Part shown: positions 59,576-64,000 of the stretch, one piece after another | How positions within the stretch are numbered: position 1 is the stretch's first letter | How the letters are laid out: each line of letters opens with the position of its first letter | NCBI RefSeq assembly: GCF_014199335.1 | Contig: NZ_JACIJI010000003.1 | Coordinates: forward strand, 1 to 64,000 | Length of the DNA: 64,000 nt | Reading direction: 5' to 3' | From: Stakelama sediminis | GTDB lineage: Bacteria > Pseudomonadota > Alphaproteobacteria > Sphingomonadales > Sphingomonadaceae | Made by a program: the position numbers and the translations under genes | Notes under the pieces: model-generated | Seen by the model: the letters and a program-made list of their open reading frames with translations, nothing else | Told to the model about the DNA's origin: nothing | Databases searched by the model: none

Positions 59576-59661
59576 CGTCACTGCGAGGAGCGATAACGAC
59601 GCGGCAGTCCGTGTGAATCGGAAAGCTGGATTGCTTCGTCGTCTTGCTCCTCGCAATGACG
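59576..59661. repeat. long imperfect palindrome (extragenic REP-like element)
   Basis: The left arm 59576-59610 (starting CGTCACTGCGAGGAGC) and the right arm 59628-59661 (its complement starts CGTCATTGCGAGGAGC and ends GAAGCAATCC) pair over ~34 bases with several mismatches, around a 17-base loop. The motif TCATTGCGAGGAGC...GAAGCAATCC is known as a dispersed extragenic repeat in several alphaproteobacteria. It sits between the two convergent zinc-finger genes, where it may also act as a terminator. Confidence 0.65.
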
Positions 59662-59689
59662 ATATTCCGGTCGGATCAGTTCCTGAAAC

Positions 59690-60034
59690 TCAACCGCTGC
59701 ATTCCAGGCATTTGGCGACGCTGGGATCGAAATCGAGCCGTTTTGCGGGAATGTCTTCGCCGCATTCGAGGCACCAGCCATAGTCGCCATCTTCGATGCG
59801 TTTGAGCGCCGAGTCGATGCGTGCGATCTCAGACACACGCCTGCGCGCTTCGGCCTCCGCCATCGCCTGTTGCTGCATCGCGTCCATGCGGCTCAACCGT
59901 CCCACCGACTGCTGATCGAGCGTCACCGCCGCCCGTGATTCGCGCGACGCCTCGTCCAGCGCCTTCAACTCGGCACGCCGCGCAATCAGGCGCGTGCGAT
60001 ATTGTTCCAGTTGCTCGTCGGAAAGCCCGGTCAT
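59690..60034 (-). CDS. TraR/DksA-family zinc-finger regulator
   Basis: A 114-residue protein. The N-terminal coiled coil (about 5-78) is followed by a C4 finger (CLECGEDI near 88-95 and CLEC near 109-112). It lacks the canonical DxxDxA coiled-coil tip (here TLDQQSVGRLSRMDAMQ), as in short TraR-like proteins. It probably binds RNA polymerase and adjusts promoter use; targets are unknown. It is convergent with the other zinc-finger gene. Confidence 0.88.
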   Translation of the reverse strand: MTGLSDEQLEQYRTRLIARRAELKALDEASRESRAAVTLDQQSVGRLSRMDAMQQQAMAEAEARRRVSEIARIDSALKRIEDGDYGWCLECGEDIPAKRLDFDPSVAKCLECSG

Positions 60035-60136
60035 GGCTCGCCATTCTGACAGGTCGGGTAACGCATTGGAAGCATGGGCGGAACTCTATTCGCCGCGTCG
60101 CGCTTATATGCCACCAGCAACCACCCGGAGGCCCAG

Positions 60137-60886
60137 ATGGCGCGCTTTACCAATACCAGTATCCTCATCACCGGCGGCACGTCGGGCATCGGCCTCGCCA
60201 CGGCGAAACGGTTGAGTGAGGAGGGTGCGCGCCTGTTGCTGACGGGTGGCAGCCCGGACCATATCGAGGCGACGAAAAAGGCGCTGCCCAGTGCAACCGT
60301 CATTCAGAACGATGCCTCTCTGGTGCATACGGTCGAAGCGCTGGCGCAGGCGGTGCAGGACTTTGCCCCTGACGGGCTGGACGGGGTTTTTCTCAATGCC
60401 GGATATGGCGCATTCAAGACATTGGAAGAGATCGATGCGCCCGATATCGATCGGCATTTCGACCTGAATATCCGCGGGCCGCTGTTGCAGGCGAAAGCGC
60501 TCGCCAAGGCGATCAAGGATGGCGGTGCGATCGTGCTCGTGGGATCGGGCACGGTCGGCGGCGGGCGCACCGATATGCTGGTCTATTCGGCGTCGAAAGC
60601 AGCCGTGCGCCAGGCGGCGCGCAGCCTCGCCACCGAATTCGCCCCGCGCGGCATCCGCGTCAACGTGGTGACGCCGGGCGCGACCGAAACCCATTTCCAC
60701 GCCCGCGGCGGGATGAACCGGGAAGACATCGATGCCTATCGGGAAAAGGTAGCCAATGCGGTCCCGCTGGGACGGCTTGGCAAGCCCGAAGATGTTGCTG
60801 CAGTCACCAGCTTTCTCTTGTCCGAAGACGCTGCATATGTGACGGGTTCGGAATACAGGGTCGATGGCGGGCTGACCATGGCCTGA
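60137..60886 (+). CDS. short-chain dehydrogenase/reductase
   Basis: A 249-residue classical SDR. The NAD(P)-binding TGGTSGIGLA is near 11-20, an NAG is near 89, Ser near 138 (VLVGSGTVGGG) and YxxxK (VYSASKAAV) near 151-155. The C-terminus YVTGSEYRVDGG is the usual cap. ATG 60137 has GGAGG 6 bases upstream; a longer frame start at 60074 is not supported. The substrate is unknown. The metallo-hydrolase gene follows 13 bases downstream and may be co-transcribed. Confidence 0.9.
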   Translation: MARFTNTSILITGGTSGIGLATAKRLSEEGARLLLTGGSPDHIEATKKALPSATVIQNDASLVHTVEALAQAVQDFAPDGLDGVFLNAGYGAFKTLEEIDAPDIDRHFDLNIRGPLLQAKALAKAIKDGGAIVLVGSGTVGGGRTDMLVYSASKAAVRQAARSLATEFAPRGIRVNVVTPGATETHFHARGGMNREDIDAYREKVANAVPLGRLGKPEDVAAVTSFLLSEDAAYVTGSEYRVDGGLTMA

Positions 60887-60899
60887 TAATGAGGGGCGC

Positions 60900-62072
60900 A
60901 TGATCCGGAAAATTGCGACGGTCATCGGCACGATCCTGCTTTTCGCAACCGTTGCCCTGTGTCTGGCGGCGGTGATCGTACCGCGCTACCTTGATCGCAT
61001 CTATTATCACGGGCCGGTCAGCAGTCATTTCGACGGGCAGCGTTTCTTCAACCCCGATGGCAACGACACGCTGCGTCCGCCCGCGGGCAAGAGCCGGGGC
61101 GGCTTCATCACCCGCTATCTGCTGGGCCGTGACGCGCGCCCGAAATGGCCCGATCATGTCGCGGTGACGCAGGGCAAACCGCCCGCACGCGTCACTGACG
61201 GCCGGATGCTGGTCACCTGGGTCGGCCATGCCAGCGTACTGGTGCAGGCGGACGGCCTCAACATCCTTACCGATCCGGTATGGAGCGACCATGCGGGGCC
61301 GTTCGGCCTCGGCCCGAAACGCGTCGCCGAACCGGGCATCGCCTTTGCCGACCTGCCCAAGATCGACCTCGTGCTGGTCAGCCACAATCATTACGACCAT
61401 CTCGACCTAGCGACGCTTAAACGACTGTGGGAGCGCGACCACCCGCTGATCGTCACCAGCCTGGGCAATGACAGCGTCATCGCGCAGTCAGGGGCAAAGG
61501 CGGTGGCGCGCGACTGGGGCGGCACGGTAAACGTCAAACCCGGCGTGGAGGTCGTCGTCACCCGCGCCCATCACTGGTCCAGCCGCTGGTTCACCGACCG
61601 CAATCGCGCGCTGTGGTCGGGCTTCGTCGTCCGCCTGCCGCACGGCAATCTGTTCTTCGCAGGCGATACCGGGTTCGGTGACGGCAAATGGCCCGCCGAG
61701 GCAGCCGCCTATGGCCCGATCCGGCTGGCGCTGATTCCCATCGGCGCGTTCCGCTTTGTGCCGGGACAGATGGGCATCGGCAGCCATATCGGCCCGGTCG
61801 ATGCCGTACGTGTGTTCGACCGGCTGCACGCAGCCCACGCGATCGGCATTCACTGGGGCACGTTCCGCCTGTCCTGGGAAGGCTATGACACGCCGCCGCG
61901 CCTGTTGACGGCAACGGCGAAATGCGACGGGCTGGGCGATGCCTTCACGACGATTCCCATCGGCAGGCCGACCGAAATCCCCGACACCACCACGCCGCCC
62001 GCCAGCCGCGATCTGTCGCGGCCTGCGCTGCTCCAATGTCTCGATACGCCCGCAGTCAGGGCGATGCGATAG
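60900..62072 (+). CDS. metallo-beta-lactamase-fold hydrolase (NAPE-PLD/UlaG-like)
   Basis: A 390-residue protein with an N-terminal hydrophobic helix (TVIGTILLFATVALCLAAVIV), either a signal or an anchor. The metal motif is SHNHYDHLD (about 161-169), preceded by VTWVGHASVLVQ (about 104-115). A later His-rich stretch (VTRAHHWSSRW) and FFAGDTGFG supply the other ligands, and GIHWGTF is near 318. The pattern matches NAPE-PLD/RomA-like phosphodiesterases. Lipid-like or phosphodiester substrates are likely but unproven. Confidence 0.87.
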   Translation: MIRKIATVIGTILLFATVALCLAAVIVPRYLDRIYYHGPVSSHFDGQRFFNPDGNDTLRPPAGKSRGGFITRYLLGRDARPKWPDHVAVTQGKPPARVTDGRMLVTWVGHASVLVQADGLNILTDPVWSDHAGPFGLGPKRVAEPGIAFADLPKIDLVLVSHNHYDHLDLATLKRLWERDHPLIVTSLGNDSVIAQSGAKAVARDWGGTVNVKPGVEVVVTRAHHWSSRWFTDRNRALWSGFVVRLPHGNLFFAGDTGFGDGKWPAEAAAYGPIRLALIPIGAFRFVPGQMGIGSHIGPVDAVRVFDRLHAAHAIGIHWGTFRLSWEGYDTPPRLLTATAKCDGLGDAFTTIPIGRPTEIPDTTTPPASRDLSRPALLQCLDTPAVRAMR

Positions 62073-62125
62073 CGATTGACGATAGCCCCGACCGGGCGCA
62101 GCATCGGGACGGAGGAGTCACGTCG

Positions 62126-62464
62126 ATGATGGCTGCCCTGCTGATTCTCGTGAGTGTCGCAGCGTTCGGCACACCCTATCCGGGGGCGACGTTGGCCACG
62201 CCACCCGAACCGACATCGTGCGGGCTGCGCTATCACTTTACGACACATGATCCCGAAGCGAAGGTCGCGGCCTATTACCGGGCGCAAGCAGCTGCCTCCG
62301 GCGCCAATGCAACCATCGGCAAGGGTGGCCCCGACATTCCCGATTATCTTCCGATGCTGTTCACGCGCGATGCGCACCATTCGATGATGGTGATCCTCGA
62401 CCGCAAGGATGGTCTGACCACCGGAGCCGTCGTGGTGAATGCGCGCGTCGGCGGCGGCTGCTGA
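62126..62464 (+). CDS. small exported hypothetical protein
   Basis: A 112-residue protein with a short hydrophobic N-terminus (MAALLILVSVAAFG), probably a signal peptide, and GGAGG about 10 bases before ATG 62126. The mature part has alpha/beta character (LRYHFTTHDPEAKVAAYYRA, then a HHSMMVILDRKDG strand), with single Cys residues near the start and at the very end that could form a disulfide. No family is recognised. It lies between the metallo-hydrolase and the transporter on the same strand. Confidence 0.6.
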   Translation: MMAALLILVSVAAFGTPYPGATLATPPEPTSCGLRYHFTTHDPEAKVAAYYRAQAAASGANATIGKGGPDIPDYLPMLFTRDAHHSMMVILDRKDGLTTGAVVVNARVGGGC

Positions 62465-62533
62465 CACGCAAGCTGCCATCTTGCCGTCCCCCCGCCGCCT
62501 GCTAGGGTAGCGTCAAAATACAGGGGGGATTGC

Positions 62534-64000
62534 ATGGCGGGCGCACAGGCTGCGGCCGAGCCCAGCGCGAAGGATATGCGGCTGATCATCACCGCATCGT
62601 CGCTGGGCACGGTGTTCGAATGGTATGATTTCTTCATCTACGGCACGCTGGCCGCGTCGGGGATCATCGGGCGCAGCTTCTTTCCCGGCGGGAACGAGGT
62701 CATTCAGACGCTGCTCGCCTGGGCCGGATTCGCCATCGGCTTCGGCTTTCGCCCGCTGGGCGCAATCCTGTTCGGCTATCTGGGTGACCGGCTGGGGCGC
62801 AAATATACGTTTCTCGTCACCATCACCCTGATGGGGCTGGCAACGGCGGGGGTCGGACTGGTGCCCTCGGTCGCGACCATCGGCATGGCGGCACCCGTCA
62901 TCATCATCCTGCTGCGCGTGATGCAGGGGCTGGCGCTGGGCGGTGAATATGGCGGGGCGGCCATCTATGTCGCCGAACATGCACCGCCGGGCAAACGCGG
63001 GTTCCACACCAGCTTCATTCAGGCAAGCGTGGCGGGCGGCTTCGTGCTGAGCCTGACCATCGTGCTGCTGGCGAAGTTCGCTATGCCCGTGACGGTATGG
63101 GATGCCTGGGGCTGGCGCATCCCCTTCGTCTTTTCGCTCGCACTGCTGGCGGTGTCGCTGTGGATGCGCCTCAAACTGTCGGAAAGCCCGGTGTTCAAGG
63201 CGATGAAGGAAGCCGGGGAGACCGCGCGCAACCCGTTCGTCGAAAGCTTCACCTATCCCGGCAACTGGAAACGCATTCTGGTCGCGCTGTTCGGCATCGC
63301 TGCCGGGCTGACCGTGATCTGGTACACCGCGATGTTCTCGGTCCTGTCCTTCCTGACCGGACCGATGCGGGTAGAGGCAACCACCGCACAGATCATCACC
63401 GGCGCGGGCGCGTTGTTCGGACTGTTCTGGTTCGTGCTGTTCGGGAGGCTGTCCGACCGGGTCGGGCGTAAAAAACCCATCGTCATCGGCTATGCACTGA
63501 CACTGGCCCTGTTGTTCCCGCTGTTCTGGCTGATCGGCGGGGCAGCCAATCCGCAGCTATCGCACGCCGCCGAACGCGCACCCGTGGTGGTAAGCGGCCC
63601 CGCCTGCGCCTTCGATCCGTTTGCCGATGAGCAGCCGGACGCCTGCGGCAAGCTGCTCGACCGGTTTTCCAAACGCGGCGTCACCTATACCACTGCGCAA
63701 TCGGACAGTGTCGGCGTGACCATCGGCGGGGTGCGGCTGACCGACACCAGCGCGCAGGACATTGATGCGGCGCTGGCACGCGCGGGCTATTCGATGGAAA
63801 AAGTGCAGCCGTCCGCAGGTAATATCGTGCTGATCCTGATCGGGATCGTCGCGCTGAGCGCGCTGTCGGGCATGACCTATGGCCCGGTCGCGGCCCTGCT
63901 GAGCGAGATGTTTCCGGCCCGCATCCGATATAGTTCGATGTCGATCCCCTATCATATCGGAACCGGTTATTTCGGCGGCTTCCTGCCGTTCATCAGCCAG
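62534..64000 (+). CDS. MHS-family MFS transporter (3' end cut by the window)
   Basis: The first 489 residues of a metabolite:H+ symporter-type MFS protein. ATG 62534 has CAGGGGGG upstream. It has FEWYDFFIYG near 33-42, the MFS signature LGDRLGRKYTF between helices 2 and 3, and GEYGGAAIYVAEH near 136-148. Between two C-terminal-half helices there is an unusual ~90-residue polar insert (about 335-430, with SGPACAFDPFADEQPDACGK) not found in E. coli relatives such as ProP or KgtP. The substrate, probably an organic acid or betaine, is unknown. The open frame runs off the window. Confidence 0.88.
   Translation, partial: MAGAQAAAEPSAKDMRLIITASSLGTVFEWYDFFIYGTLAASGIIGRSFFPGGNEVIQTLLAWAGFAIGFGFRPLGAILFGYLGDRLGRKYTFLVTITLMGLATAGVGLVPSVATIGMAAPVIIILLRVMQGLALGGEYGGAAIYVAEHAPPGKRGFHTSFIQASVAGGFVLSLTIVLLAKFAMPVTVWDAWGWRIPFVFSLALLAVSLWMRLKLSESPVFKAMKEAGETARNPFVESFTYPGNWKRILVALFGIAAGLTVIWYTAMFSVLSFLTGPMRVEATTAQIITGAGALFGLFWFVLFGRLSDRVGRKKPIVIGYALTLALLFPLFWLIGGAANPQLSHAAERAPVVVSGPACAFDPFADEQPDACGKLLDRFSKRGVTYTTAQSDSVGVTIGGVRLTDTSAQDIDAALARAGYSMEKVQPSAGNIVLILIGIVALSALSGMTYGPVAALLSEMFPARIRYSSMSIPYHIGTGYFGGFLPFISQ

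Overview
The window is a GC-rich (roughly 60-65% by eye), densely packed bacterial chromosome segment. It most likely comes from an alphaproteobacterium of the order Sphingomonadales (Sphingomonas-like). The reasons are the very large NAD-type glutamate dehydrogenase, a PAS_5-type protein, a DUF6356-like protein, a class I fumarase, PhaR-type PHB control, a large Oar-like TonB receptor, small DksA/TraR zinc-finger proteins and a 3TM holin of the gene-transfer-agent type. No rRNA, CRISPR array or complete insertion sequence is visible. The assignment rests on gene content recognised by eye, not on a database search.

Layout. Bases 1-2290 are the right end of an integrated element: gene-poor DNA, a small ORF, and a large serine recombinase whose last codons run into the 3' end of tRNA-Thr(CGT). 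From about 2.3 to 10.2 kb come a PAS protein, the 1542-residue glutamate dehydrogenase, a short-chain dehydrogenase and a Crp/Fnr regulator. At 10.5-11.6 kb lies a two-gene endolysin/holin cassette of the gene-transfer-agent type. At 12.9-16.0 kb hslV and hslU are separated by a D-amino-acid-oxidase-like gene whose motifs are in circularly permuted order. At 16.0-19.9 kb there are two paralogous lipoproteins and a gloA / nitronate monooxygenase / gloB operon. At 20-23.5 kb there is a small autoregulated-looking XRE operon and a divergent mpl-like / ldcA-like pair for peptidoglycan recycling. At 23.6-28.8 kb are two tiny coupled ORFs, a PAP2 phosphatase, thrS, infC (apparently started by AUA) and ada. 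Two secreted repeat-type proteins follow.

The ATP synthase F1 operon (31.6-37.2 kb) is atpH-A-G-(lipoprotein gene)-D-C. It has a candidate Caulobacter-type promoter, a nested hairpin at the start of the leader and a hairpin between atpD and atpC. From 37 to 42 kb are two two-lobed retropepsin-like proteins (one with a PDZ-like tail), a DMT exporter, a lone CpaF ATPase and a small membrane protein. At 42-46 kb are an exported methyltransferase-like protein and a PHB block (phaR, a short PhaC-like hydrolase, phaA). At 46-53 kb a LytS/LytR-type kinase and regulator are translationally coupled and followed by an ABC permease/ATPase pair (NatKRAB-like), next to a large TonB-dependent receptor with a clear terminator. 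The last 11 kb hold ligA, a PAS-GGDEF-EAL-PilZ protein, a class I fumarase, two convergent DksA-like zinc-finger genes flanking a palindromic repeat, an SDR, a metallo-beta-lactamase-fold hydrolase, a small exported protein and an MHS-family transporter cut by the window end.

Most interesting points: the circularly permuted DAAO-like gene inside hslVU, the lipoprotein gene inside the atp operon, the AUA start of infC, a perfect 14-bp inverted repeat that hides a ribosome-binding site, the separated GTA-type lysis cassette, the kinase/regulator/ABC unit, and the recombinase/tRNA junction.
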